A DNA stretch of 56,948 bases from Bacteroidales bacterium UBA5281 (lineage in GTDB: Bacteria; Bacteroidota; Bacteroidia; Bacteroidales; Lentimicrobiaceae), in contig DHSR01000059.1 in NCBI GenBank assembly GCA_002410555.1, positions 694 to 57,641 on the forward strand, in the 5' to 3' direction. The notes under the pieces are model-generated. The model saw nothing but the letters and a program-made list of their open reading frames with translations, did no database searches and was not told the origin of the DNA. A program made the position numbers and the translations under genes. This document shows positions 16,369-25,234 of the stretch, piece after piece; the stretch's first letter is position 1, and each line of letters opens with the position of its first letter.

Positions 16369-19300
16369 TCATTTTTTAACGAGTTCAATGCTAATTCCGG
16401 GTATCTGTACCGCCTTATGGTAAAAATCGCGGGCTTTTACTCCAAACCTCGACCACATCCTTAGCCGGTAACCGGCCACAACATCTTCCAGTATGATCTG
16501 CACCCTGCAAGGCCCACGATTATCAAACAATGCTTTTCCAAGTTGAGCGGTCATCTCATCATTTACGCTACTCACAGGCAGGGTAATGGACATGCTTTTT
16601 GTCATTTGATCCATCACTTCAACCAACATCATAATGTTGCTTACATGAAACTCGGCTGCTGCGGATTCGCGATAACGTTTCCGATAGCTTCCGGTGATCA
16701 TCACCAGCATTTCCTCCTCAAGCAAGTGTTTGTTTTTCAGGTATTCCTCTCCGAACAAAGAAAGTGACAATGATTCCTGATCATCTTCAACTGTGAAGTT
16801 TGCGAATCCGGTATTTTGTTTGCTGGTGCGGTGTTTGGCCGATGTAATAATACCTGCAAAGTGATATTGGCGGTCAGCGACTTTGTTGGGGTCAGCCGCG
16901 TTGATTTCACTGATGGTATCCGGACAATAAGCTTTAATTTCTGTACGATAATCATCGAGGGGATGACCTGACATATAAAAGCCAATGACTTCGCGTTCAT
17001 TTTTAAGCTTTTCTATACTACTCCATGGTTCACATTCAGGCATTTCTACATCAGGAAGGGTTTCATCGGCAGCATCAAACAGCGATTGCTGCACTCCTGA
17101 TGCTTTTGCCTGGAAATCATACCCATATTTGAGGGCCGTTTCCAGGAAAGAAGCTCCATCAACGCTCGCTTTATAGAAATACTGAGCCCTATGGGTGTTT
17201 TCGAACTGATCGAATGCGCCGGCACTGGCCAGTGCCTCGAGACTACGCCGGTTAATGGTTCGTAAATTAACGCGCTCAACCAGATTGAAAATACTGGTAT
17301 AATTGCCATTGGCTTCGCGTTCTTCAATAATAGAATTTACTGCATTTTCACCCAGACCTTTTATGGCGCCCATACCAAATCGAATCTCACCCTGATTATT
17401 GACCATAAAATCAAACCCTGATTCATTCACATCCGGGCCAAGCACGGGTATACCCATGCGTTTGCATTCATCAATAAAAAAAGTAATTTTTTTGATGTCG
17501 TTAAGGTTATGAGTAAGCACGGCTGCCATATAATCCGCAGGAAAGTGTGCCTTGAGGTATGCCGTTTGGAAAGCGACAAAAGCGTAACAGGTAGAATGCG
17601 ATTTATTGAACGCATAGGATGCAAATGCCTCCCAGTCTGTCCAGACCTTATTACATATTTTTAAATCGAGATTGTTTTTTTCACAGCCGTCCAGGAACTT
17701 GCTCTTTTCTTTGTTTAGGGTAGCAAAGTCCTTTTTTCCCATTGCTTTACGGATGTTGTCAGCATCTGACTTGTCAAAACCAGCCAGTTTTTGCGAGAGT
17801 AGCATTACCTGTTCCTGATAAACGGTAATACCATAAGTTTCTTTCAGGTACTCTTCCATTTCGGGCAGGTCGTAACTCACTGGTTCCCGGCCAAATTTAC
17901 GGTCGATGAATTTAGGAATATAGTCCATAGGCCCTGGACGATATAATGCATTCATGGCGATGAGGTCTTCAAACTTATCGGGTTTCAACTCACGCAGGTA
18001 CTTTTGCATATTGGCCGATTCAAACTGGAAGGTACCAGTAGTTTCCCCGCGTTGGTATAGCTCCAGCGTTTTCGCATCATCCAGGGGCAGGTTATTGATG
18101 TCAATATCCACCCCATAGTTTCGCTTGATTAGTTTGAGTGCATCTTTAAGGATACTGAGTGTCTTTAGTCCCAGAAAATCCATTTTTATTACGCCGGCTT
18201 TTTCTATTTCTTTTCCTTCGAATTGAGTAATGAGCAAATCCGACTCTTTGGATGTAAGTACCGGAAGAATATCCGTAATGTCGGAAGGGGCAATAATTAT
18301 ACCTGCAGCATGTATGCCGGTGCTTCTTACAGAACCTTCGAGCAAAACAGCCTGAGCAATCACCTCAGCCTCCAGTGTACCTTCTTGTTGTGCAATTTCT
18401 TGTAACCGCTTGATATTTTCCACATCATCGGCGGGCATGGTACTTATCCTGGCTTTGTCGCTACCCGAAAAACTCAATTTCATAATATCACCCAGGCGCG
18501 TATTGGCCGCATCGGGCACCAACTTAGCCAGGATATTGGCATCATTGAGTTTTAAATCTAACACACGGGCCACATCTTTTATGGAACTTTTGGCCGCCAT
18601 GGTACCAAAGGTAACGATTTGTGCCACCTGATTGCGTCCATATTTTTGCACCACATAATCGATTACTTTTTGCCGGCCTACATCATCAAAGTCAGTATCA
18701 ATATCAGGCATGCTGTGCCGACCCGGATTTAGAAATCGCTCAAATAGCAACTGATATTTAATGGGGTCAATACTGGTAATTCCTATACAATAGGCTACAA
18801 CTGAACCGGCTGCAGAACCACGTCCCGGGCCGACAAAAACATCCATTTCGCGACCTGCTCTGATGAAATCGGCTACAATCAGAAAATAGCCGGTAAATCC
18901 CATTTTATTAATTACGCTGAGTTCAAATTTAATGCGTTCTTCAACTTCGGGGGTGAGTTCTCCATAGCGTTGACGGGCACCCTGATAAGTTATATCATGA
19001 AGATAGGCAAATTGGTCAGTATATCCTTGTGGCAAAGCGAAATAAGGCAACATGATGTCGCGCTCCAGGTTTAGCAATTCAACTTTACCAACAATTTCAT
19101 TTGTGTTGTCAATGGCTTCAGGTATGTCGGCAAACAACTGCGACATTTCAGCCGTTGTTTTAAAATAAAATTGATCGTTGTAAAAAGCAAACCGCGTTCC
19201 CCTGCCCGCTGACTCATCGTCACTATAATCCTTAGAAGTGGGTGTACTTCGTTTTTCTGCAGTATTTACACAGAGCAGTATATCATGGGCTTCATAAAAA

Positions 19301-19962
19301 TCTTGTTCTACATAGTGTGAATCATTGGTAGCAATAGTTTTGACGCCATATTTTGCAGCAAATTTCAGCAATACCTTATTCACCTGCTCCTGTTCAGGGA
19401 TACCATGTCGTTGCAGTTCTACATAATAATCTTCTCCAAATAGATCGAACCACCATTTAAATAACTCTTCTGCTTCGGCTTCACCTTTATTAATAATGGC
19501 CCGCGGAACTTCGGCAGCCAGACAACACGTGGTAGCAATCAGCCCTTCCTTATATTTTAAGATGAGTTCTTTGTCAATCCTGGGATATTTTGAATACAGG
19601 CCTTCCATATAGCCCAGGGAGCACAATTTAGTCAAATTGTGATAACCGGTGGCATTTTTAGCGAGAAGCAACTGATGATATCTCATATCGCGATCATCCC
19701 GGGTAAACTGTTTCCGGTGCCGGTCTTCAACGAGATAAAACTCACAACCAACAATGGGTTTAATGACCGGTGGCGCACCCTTGGGATTATATTTGGAGGC
19801 TTCGGCTACGAACTTAAAAACCCCGAACATATTCCCATGATCAGTAAGGGCTATGGCAGGCATTTTGTCATCTACTGCTTTCTGGTACATCTGTTTAATA
19901 TCAGAAGCCCCATCAAGAATTGAATATTTGGAATGTACGTGAAGGTGTGTGAATTTATTCAT
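16369..19962 (-). CDS. dnaE: DNA polymerase III subunit alpha
   Basis: A 1197-residue replicative polymerase starting at the ATG giving MNKFTHLHVHSKYSILDG; an upstream in-frame alternative start would add four residues. The N-terminal PHP domain has HLHVHSKYSILDG and ALTDHGNMFGVF. The palm catalytic acids are in HSMPDIDTDFDD (P-D-I-D-T-D-F), and the fingers region has GPGRGSAAGSVVAYCIGIT and QEGTLEAEVIAQAVLLEGSV. LYRPGPMDYIPKFI and YQEQVMLLSQKLAGF are typical DnaE1 motifs. The C-terminus has the OB-fold (HFAGIITSAKHRTSKQNTGF). No intein and no split. Length is normal for the phylum. Confidence 0.98.
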   Translation of the reverse strand: MNKFTHLHVHSKYSILDGASDIKQMYQKAVDDKMPAIALTDHGNMFGVFKFVAEASKYNPKGAPPVIKPIVGCEFYLVEDRHRKQFTRDDRDMRYHQLLLAKNATGYHNLTKLCSLGYMEGLYSKYPRIDKELILKYKEGLIATTCCLAAEVPRAIINKGEAEAEELFKWWFDLFGEDYYVELQRHGIPEQEQVNKVLLKFAAKYGVKTIATNDSHYVEQDFYEAHDILLCVNTAEKRSTPTSKDYSDDESAGRGTRFAFYNDQFYFKTTAEMSQLFADIPEAIDNTNEIVGKVELLNLERDIMLPYFALPQGYTDQFAYLHDITYQGARQRYGELTPEVEERIKFELSVINKMGFTGYFLIVADFIRAGREMDVFVGPGRGSAAGSVVAYCIGITSIDPIKYQLLFERFLNPGRHSMPDIDTDFDDVGRQKVIDYVVQKYGRNQVAQIVTFGTMAAKSSIKDVARVLDLKLNDANILAKLVPDAANTRLGDIMKLSFSGSDKARISTMPADDVENIKRLQEIAQQEGTLEAEVIAQAVLLEGSVRSTGIHAAGIIIAPSDITDILPVLTSKESDLLITQFEGKEIEKAGVIKMDFLGLKTLSILKDALKLIKRNYGVDIDINNLPLDDAKTLELYQRGETTGTFQFESANMQKYLRELKPDKFEDLIAMNALYRPGPMDYIPKFIDRKFGREPVSYDLPEMEEYLKETYGITVYQEQVMLLSQKLAGFDKSDADNIRKAMGKKDFATLNKEKSKFLDGCEKNNLDLKICNKVWTDWEAFASYAFNKSHSTCYAFVAFQTAYLKAHFPADYMAAVLTHNLNDIKKITFFIDECKRMGIPVLGPDVNESGFDFMVNNQGEIRFGMGAIKGLGENAVNSIIEEREANGNYTSIFNLVERVNLRTINRRSLEALASAGAFDQFENTHRAQYFYKASVDGASFLETALKYGYDFQAKASGVQQSLFDAADETLPDVEMPECEPWSSIEKLKNEREVIGFYMSGHPLDDYRTEIKAYCPDTISEINAADPNKVADRQYHFAGIITSAKHRTSKQNTGFANFTVEDDQESLSLSLFGEEYLKNKHLLEEEMLVMITGSYRKRYRESAAAEFHVSNIMMLVEVMDQMTKSMSITLPVSSVNDEMTAQLGKALFDNRGPCRVQIILEDVVAGYRLRMWSRFGVKARDFYHKAVQIPGISIELVKK

Positions 19963-20258
19963 AATGTGTAGCAAAAAGTAGTCAATATAAACCAGAAGTA
20001 TCTTTTATTGTATGATTGAAATAAGCCGGATTAACAAAAAAAACAGCCTTTGGACTGGACGTCGAATACTGCGATCATGTCGTGGGCGGGTGTAAAATTA
20101 AGCAAAGAATGCCTCATTCAGGATAATTGTTAATAAGTTTTGAAACAACTTTCAGGATGTTTTTGGCAAATAAGTTGAATGAAAAGTGCTTACAATGAAG
20201 TGTGAAAAAAGTCAGATTCCTTACTAATTTTTAAATTAACATTTTAAACCGAAAATAT

Positions 20259-21107
20259 ATGGAAAAAGAAAATAATTTTCCGCCACAATCACAATCTCAG
20301 CCGGGTGTTCAAAATAAAATGAAGCCCGAGCCTGAAATCATCCGGGACGGATACAAAGGGAGCGATAAGCTAAAAGATCGCATTGCCCTGATTACAGGGG
20401 GCGACAGTGGCATAGGTCGCAGCATTGCGGTTTATTTTGCACGTGAAGGGGCCGACATTGCCATAGTTTATGATCAACAGCATGAAGATGCCACAGACAC
20501 CAAAAATCTGGTAGAAAAAGAAGGGCGAAAATGTCTGCTTATTCAGGGTGATTTGAAAAGCGAAGTATTTTGTAATGAGGTTATTAAAAAATGCGTGCAT
20601 GAATATGGCAAATTAAACATTGTGGTAAACAACGCAGCCCGTCAGTTTCCGCAGGAAGATATAAGTGAAATTAGCCGGGATCAACTTCGATTTACATTTG
20701 AAACAAACATCTATCCTTATTTCTTTATTACACAGGAGGCTTTAAAGCATATGGGCAAAGGGGATGTCATCATCAATACTACTTCTGTAACCGCCTATCG
20801 TGGAAGTTCACATCTGGTAGACTATTCCTCTACAAAGGGAGCCATCGTTAGTTTTACCCGGTCGTTGGCTATGAATCTGGCCGAAAAGGGCATTCGCGTT
20901 AACGCAGTAGCTCCGGGTCCTATCTGGACACCTTTGATTGTTTCAACCTTTGACAAGGTAACCGACTTTGGCAAAGACACCCCCCTGGGCCGGGCAGGGC
21001 AGCCCAGTGAAGTGGCTCCGGCTTATGTTTATCTGGCAAGCGATGACAGTTCGTATGTTACCGGACAGGTTATCCATGTAAATGGTGGAGAAATAGTAGG
21101 AAGTTAA
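20259..21107 (+). CDS. SDR family oxidoreductase (YghA-like)
   Basis: A 282-residue short-chain dehydrogenase. The cofactor motif is ALITGGDSGIGRSIAVYFAR (G-G-D-S-G-I-G), followed by NNAA, the Ser in NTTSVTAY and the Y-S-S-T-K active site (VDYSSTKGAIVSF). Residues 1-40 are a Gln/Pro-rich lead ending in ...PEIIRDGYKGSDKLKDR, as in the YghA/YhdF subgroup induced by stress or sporulation. Substrate not known; the IVYDQQ after strand 2 leaves NAD/NADP choice open. It is followed 12 bp later by an FAD oxidoreductase, so the two probably form one transcript. Confidence 0.92.
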   Translation: MEKENNFPPQSQSQPGVQNKMKPEPEIIRDGYKGSDKLKDRIALITGGDSGIGRSIAVYFAREGADIAIVYDQQHEDATDTKNLVEKEGRKCLLIQGDLKSEVFCNEVIKKCVHEYGKLNIVVNNAARQFPQEDISEISRDQLRFTFETNIYPYFFITQEALKHMGKGDVIINTTSVTAYRGSSHLVDYSSTKGAIVSFTRSLAMNLAEKGIRVNAVAPGPIWTPLIVSTFDKVTDFGKDTPLGRAGQPSEVAPAYVYLASDDSSYVTGQVIHVNGGEIVGS

Positions 21108-21119
21108 ACAGCGATAGAA

Positions 21120-22322
21120 ATGAAATTAAGATCCAACCATCCTTTCTGGCTTGTAAAAAATGCACTTCTGGAAAGCTATCCATCTGCTGACAAATCCTTC
21201 TCCACTGAAATACTCATTGTAGGTGCAGGCATAACCGGCGCACTTATTGCCTACGAGCTATTGAATTCAGGATACAAGGAGGTTGTTTTAATTGATAAAC
21301 GTGATGTTGCCAATGGAAGCACAGCGGCCAGCACTGCCATGCTCCAGTATGAAATTGACATTCCCCTGTATCAGCTCATTGAAAAACGTGGTTTAACTAC
21401 TGCAGTTACGAGCTATAAAGAATGTGAAAAGGCCATAACAACACTAAAATCTATCACCCGGAAAATTAAAAGTACCACGCCGTTTCAAAAGAAACGAAGT
21501 ATCTACTTTAGTACTTCCCGCAAAGGCTTACGCTTACTGCAAAAAGAATTTCAGGCAAGGATCGATCATGGCTTCAATGTACGATGGGTGAATGATGATG
21601 AATTAAAGTCCTGGGGTTTGATAGCCCTGGGTGCCATCGAGTCAGCTTCAGGCGGAGTAATTGACACTTATGGGATCGCTCTGAATTTAATTAAATACAA
21701 TAGCGATAAAGGTTTGAAAGTTCTCGACCGGACTGAGATTACAAATCTAAAGCACACTGATGATGGCATTACTGCGGAAACCAGTCGGGGAATAAATATT
21801 CAGTGTAAGCAGGTGATTAATTGTACGGGCTATGAAAGCACTGCCTGGTTGAAAGAAGACATAGTAAAGCTAAAGAATACATTTGCAATTGCTTCCGAGG
21901 CATTTAATGCATTGCCTGAGGCATTCAAAGACAAAATTTATTGGGACAATTCCAGCCCCTATTTTTACTTTAGAGGTACTGAAGACAATCGTATTGTAAT
22001 GGGGGGTGGTGATGTAAATTTTAAGAATACCGCTGCCCGGGATGCCCTTATTGATAAAAAAGAGAAAATGCTGGTAAAAAAGTTTCACCAGTTATTCCCG
22101 GATATTCAATTCAAAAGCGATTATGCATGGGCGGGAACTTTTGGGGAAACTGCCGATGGCCTGCCTTATATGGGCAGGCCCGATCCATTGAAAAATGAAC
22201 ACTATGTACTTGGATTTGGCGGCAATGGCATTACTTTTAGTGTAATGGGCATGCAGGCTATTGTTCCATCTTTACTGAATGAACCTCATCCTTTTCTGGA
22301 GTATTATAAATTTAATCGATGA
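21120..22322 (+). CDS. FAD-dependent oxidoreductase, D-amino-acid oxidase (DAO) fold
   Basis: A 400-residue flavoprotein. The dinucleotide site is EILIVGAGITGALIAYELLN (G-A-G-I-T-G), followed by the acidic end of strand 2, VVLIDKRD, and the NGSTAASTAMLQYE region that holds the flavin. The second FAD contact is INCTGYES and the C-terminal one is the G-x-T pattern GFGGNGITFSVMGMQA. It belongs to the glycine/D-amino-acid oxidase superfamily; the substrate cannot be read. No signal peptide, so cytoplasmic. It is co-directional with the SDR gene 12 bp upstream, and the pair may oxidise and reduce linked intermediates. Confidence 0.88.
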   Translation: MKLRSNHPFWLVKNALLESYPSADKSFSTEILIVGAGITGALIAYELLNSGYKEVVLIDKRDVANGSTAASTAMLQYEIDIPLYQLIEKRGLTTAVTSYKECEKAITTLKSITRKIKSTTPFQKKRSIYFSTSRKGLRLLQKEFQARIDHGFNVRWVNDDELKSWGLIALGAIESASGGVIDTYGIALNLIKYNSDKGLKVLDRTEITNLKHTDDGITAETSRGINIQCKQVINCTGYESTAWLKEDIVKLKNTFAIASEAFNALPEAFKDKIYWDNSSPYFYFRGTEDNRIVMGGGDVNFKNTAARDALIDKKEKMLVKKFHQLFPDIQFKSDYAWAGTFGETADGLPYMGRPDPLKNEHYVLGFGGNGITFSVMGMQAIVPSLLNEPHPFLEYYKFNR

Positions 22323-22415
22323 TCTTTTAACTGAAAAGCTTAACGAATGTTTGTGTACCTTGGATATTTGATGTAGGTTTGTGTAATCAAATGCAATTTT
22401 CTGCGTTCATAAACT

Positions 22416-23129
22416 ATGATGACATCTAATCACCTTGCGAAAACATTCATTCTTCTCAGTTTTGCTGCTGGATTGCTTACCGGCTGTGATAAGGATGAAC
22501 AAAACACCAACAACCATTTACCTGTAGCCCGGTTCACTATTGATATTCAACGCGGGGATTTGAATACTATATTTAATTTTGATGCATCTTCAGTTGCTGA
22601 TGAAGAAGATCCCGCCTCCGCTCTTGAAGTGAGGTGGGATTGGGAAAATGACGGCACTTTCGATACCGAATTTTCAACCGATAAACTCGCGACCCACCGC
22701 TATGACACTCCCGGACTATATTTCCCCTTACTTCAGGTACGTGACACCAAATCAATGACTGACTCCACCACAAAAATGCTCACCGTGGTAACAAATCTGG
22801 AGAATTTGCCCCCCACAAGACCCATATATACTACTCCTCCTGATTATCAGACTTATATGGAACTGGAGGTTACTTTTAAGTGGACATGCTCTGACCCGGA
22901 AGGTGATGAACTTTCATTTGATTTATGGGTAGGACGAAGCAGAGCAACACTGGCACCTGTAAAAACAGGCATCAGTGATTATTCTATTGAAAACGGAAAT
23001 ATAGTCTATCAAACCACTTTCACTTTTCTGGACTATAGCAGGGAATATCACTGGAGAATATTTGCCCGCGACACTGCCGGCAATTATACAGCGGGTCATA
23101 TCTGGAGATTTACCACCCGTCCAAAATGA
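22416..23129 (+). CDS. PKD-domain lipoprotein
   Basis: A 237-residue lipoprotein: the signal peptide ends in the lipobox LLTGC with the acceptor Cys followed by DKDEQ. Residues about 35-125 form a PKD domain (ARFTIDIQRGDLNTIFNFDASS...VRWDWENDGTFDTEF...THRYDTPGLYFPLLQVRD), and about 130-237 a fibronectin III-like domain ending YSREYHWRIFARDTAGNYTAGHIWRF. Such proteins sit in the outer membrane and usually bind polymers or partners. Its stop overlaps the next gene's start by four bases (ATGA), so the two are coupled. Two adjacent ATG codons are possible starts. Confidence 0.85.
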   Translation: MMTSNHLAKTFILLSFAAGLLTGCDKDEQNTNNHLPVARFTIDIQRGDLNTIFNFDASSVADEEDPASALEVRWDWENDGTFDTEFSTDKLATHRYDTPGLYFPLLQVRDTKSMTDSTTKMLTVVTNLENLPPTRPIYTTPPDYQTYMELEVTFKWTCSDPEGDELSFDLWVGRSRATLAPVKTGISDYSIENGNIVYQTTFTFLDYSREYHWRIFARDTAGNYTAGHIWRFTTRPK

Positions 23130-24457
23130 AAACAGTTTTATTGGGTCTGTATTTATGTTGTGCCCTGACAATAAGCACCTTTAGTCAAAACACCCAACCT
23201 TTTATCAGGGGCTGTATGCCTGAAATTAAGGAAAAAAAGATCTACCTTGAAGCTTTCTATGGCAGTTCTGCCTTTTTAGTAGATTCATCTTATGCAGATG
23301 TCAATGGCTGCTTTATTCTTACGCCGCCTGATAACCGGCAGGGATTATACCGCATTTTATTCCCCGGTCGACGGTTTATGGATATTATTTTCAGCAACAA
23401 AAATGTGTATTTTTACTCCACGTTAACCGCCATAATTGACAGTACGCAATTTAAGGATGACAGCGAAAACCAGCTTTATTATACCTATCTTCAACATCGT
23501 ATGCAACTCAGTGAAGTAAAACATGAATTGATGCTTTTACTTAATCAATCTGATACAGCGCAAGCTAATTATAAAAAGGCAAGGAGAGAATTTTTGCAAT
23601 TACAGCGTGAAGATGCAGCCATGACCAGACGCTTTTCTGAACAACAGCCTGAATCCCTTACAACCCTGCTTATTGGAATAGACCGGAGTGCCTCCTACGA
23701 TCCCGGCTGGAGTAAGGCAGTCAAAAACCGGTATATTTTTGATCACTTTCTGGATTATGCCGATTTCACTGACACTGCGCTGCTCTATACCAATGCCTTG
23801 TCAGCAAAAATGATCAGCTACCTGGATCAGGCTACCCGTATTGATGAAGATAAAAACATTCATGAAGAATTCCTCGAAGCATCCTTTAAATTACTGGCAG
23901 CAAGTGGTTACAGCAGACCGGTTTTTAATTTTGTTCATGATTATCTTGTCGCTGGTTTTAACCGCCTGAAACTCGATTCCCTTTCAAGAACAATTGCTTC
24001 CATTACCTATCCTTGCTGTAATTGTTCTGAATCAGTCACGTTTAACTGCAATATAGAATCTATCATCCATCAAAAATTGCCAAAACTGAAACTTATCAAT
24101 GAAAAGGAGAAAGTTACTCTGCCCCTTAATGGCCATAGCTATATTTTATTTTTTACAAAAAACGATTGCCCCTGGAGTGAAAAAATGCGGAAGGAACTTA
24201 ACAATGCTTTATTGGGGGAATATTTTTCTGAAAAGTATTTGCCGGTGACCATCCATTTGAACACATTTCAGGAGATATCTCAGGATTATCCCTACTTTCA
24301 ATTAACCAAAAGATCAGAAGATAAATTACGGAAAGAAGAGTTACTAAGCGGTTGTTTACCTGAATTGTGGATCATTGATGAAACTGGTAAAATTGAGGAA
24401 GTGATCCCAAACTGGGTAGTATTTCGCAGGTGGATTAGGTCAAAGTTCCCATCCTGA
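23126..24457 (+). CDS. Secreted protein with DUF4369-like and degenerate thioredoxin-like domains
   Basis: A 443-residue protein with a signal peptide (MKTVLLGLYLCCALTISTFSQ). Residues about 25-110 resemble the N-terminal beta domain of Bacteroidota periplasmic thiol-disulfide proteins (FIRGCMPEIKEKKIYLEAFYG...GLYRILF). A helical middle follows, then from about residue 335 a thioredoxin-like fold: HSYILFFTKNDCPWSEKMRKEL, then LPVTIHLN and LPELWIIDETGKIEEVIPNW. The active-site position reads C-P-W-S, so the second Cys is missing, as in monothiol enzymes. A CCNCSE cluster lies in the middle at about residue 292. It is coupled to the PKD lipoprotein. Confidence 0.77.
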   Translation: MKTVLLGLYLCCALTISTFSQNTQPFIRGCMPEIKEKKIYLEAFYGSSAFLVDSSYADVNGCFILTPPDNRQGLYRILFPGRRFMDIIFSNKNVYFYSTLTAIIDSTQFKDDSENQLYYTYLQHRMQLSEVKHELMLLLNQSDTAQANYKKARREFLQLQREDAAMTRRFSEQQPESLTTLLIGIDRSASYDPGWSKAVKNRYIFDHFLDYADFTDTALLYTNALSAKMISYLDQATRIDEDKNIHEEFLEASFKLLAASGYSRPVFNFVHDYLVAGFNRLKLDSLSRTIASITYPCCNCSESVTFNCNIESIIHQKLPKLKLINEKEKVTLPLNGHSYILFFTKNDCPWSEKMRKELNNALLGEYFSEKYLPVTIHLNTFQEISQDYPYFQLTKRSEDKLRKEELLSGCLPELWIIDETGKIEEVIPNWVVFRRWIRSKFPS

Positions 24458-25165
24458 TGCAAGAATATCCACTACATGTGCAGTTTTTAACGGCAGTTTG
24501 TGTTTTTTAATATAACCCTCCAGATGCATGAGGCATGAGGTGTCAGTGGAGACCATGTATTCTGCACCGGTTTCAAGAGCTTTTTGAATTTTAAAATCAG
24601 CCATGGCCGTTGAAATGGCCTCATGTTTCACTGCAAATGTGCCACCAAATCCGCAACAGGTCTCCTTTTCGTTCATTTCAACCAGTTTTAGCCCACGTAC
24701 ATTATTTAAAAGCAGCCGCGGTTCATCTGTTAAGTGATACTCCCGTAATGCGGCACAACTGTCGTGATAAGTTACGGTATGCGGGAAGGTTGCGCCTATA
24801 TCTTTTATATTTAGAACATTCACTAAAAAATCAGAGATTTCATAGATGTTTTTTTTCAGTACACGATATTCATTATGAAGCGCAGTATTGTAAAAAAGCT
24901 CATCATAGTAATTGCGGACCATAGCAACACAAGAGGCTGATGGAGCAACCACATAGGCAGAATCTACAAAATCGCGAATAAACTTTTCAGCAATGGCTTT
25001 GGCATGATCCCAAAAACCCGTATTAAAAGCTATCTGGCCGCAGCAGGTTTGATTTTTATTGTATCTGACCTCCACACTGCACTTCTCAAGTACTTTAACC
25101 ATATTAAATCCGGTTTCAGGATAAAGCTGATCTATGAAACAGGGAATAAATACATCAACAACCAT
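24440..25165 (-). CDS. (Fe-S)-binding CCG-domain protein, LutA-like
   Basis: A 241-residue soluble protein with two cysteine-rich CCG domains: the first has IPCFIDQLYPETGFNMVKVLEK and QTCCGQIAFNTG, the second SCAALREY and KETCCGFGGTFAVKHEAIS, with the C-terminal STDTSCLMHLEG. This is the LutA/YkgE family, subunit A of lactate utilisation complexes that pass electrons through Fe-S clusters. No lutB or lutC is in the window, so it is separate from the usual operon. It overlaps the 3' end of the convergent Trx-like gene by 18 bp. Confidence 0.92.
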   Translation of the reverse strand: MVVDVFIPCFIDQLYPETGFNMVKVLEKCSVEVRYNKNQTCCGQIAFNTGFWDHAKAIAEKFIRDFVDSAYVVAPSASCVAMVRNYYDELFYNTALHNEYRVLKKNIYEISDFLVNVLNIKDIGATFPHTVTYHDSCAALREYHLTDEPRLLLNNVRGLKLVEMNEKETCCGFGGTFAVKHEAISTAMADFKIQKALETGAEYMVSTDTSCLMHLEGYIKKHKLPLKTAHVVDILASGWEL

Positions 25166-25234
25166 TGATAGAAATTTTTACACAAACCTACATTAAATTA
25201 TCGAAATATAACCGGCATGACATTAATAAAACGA

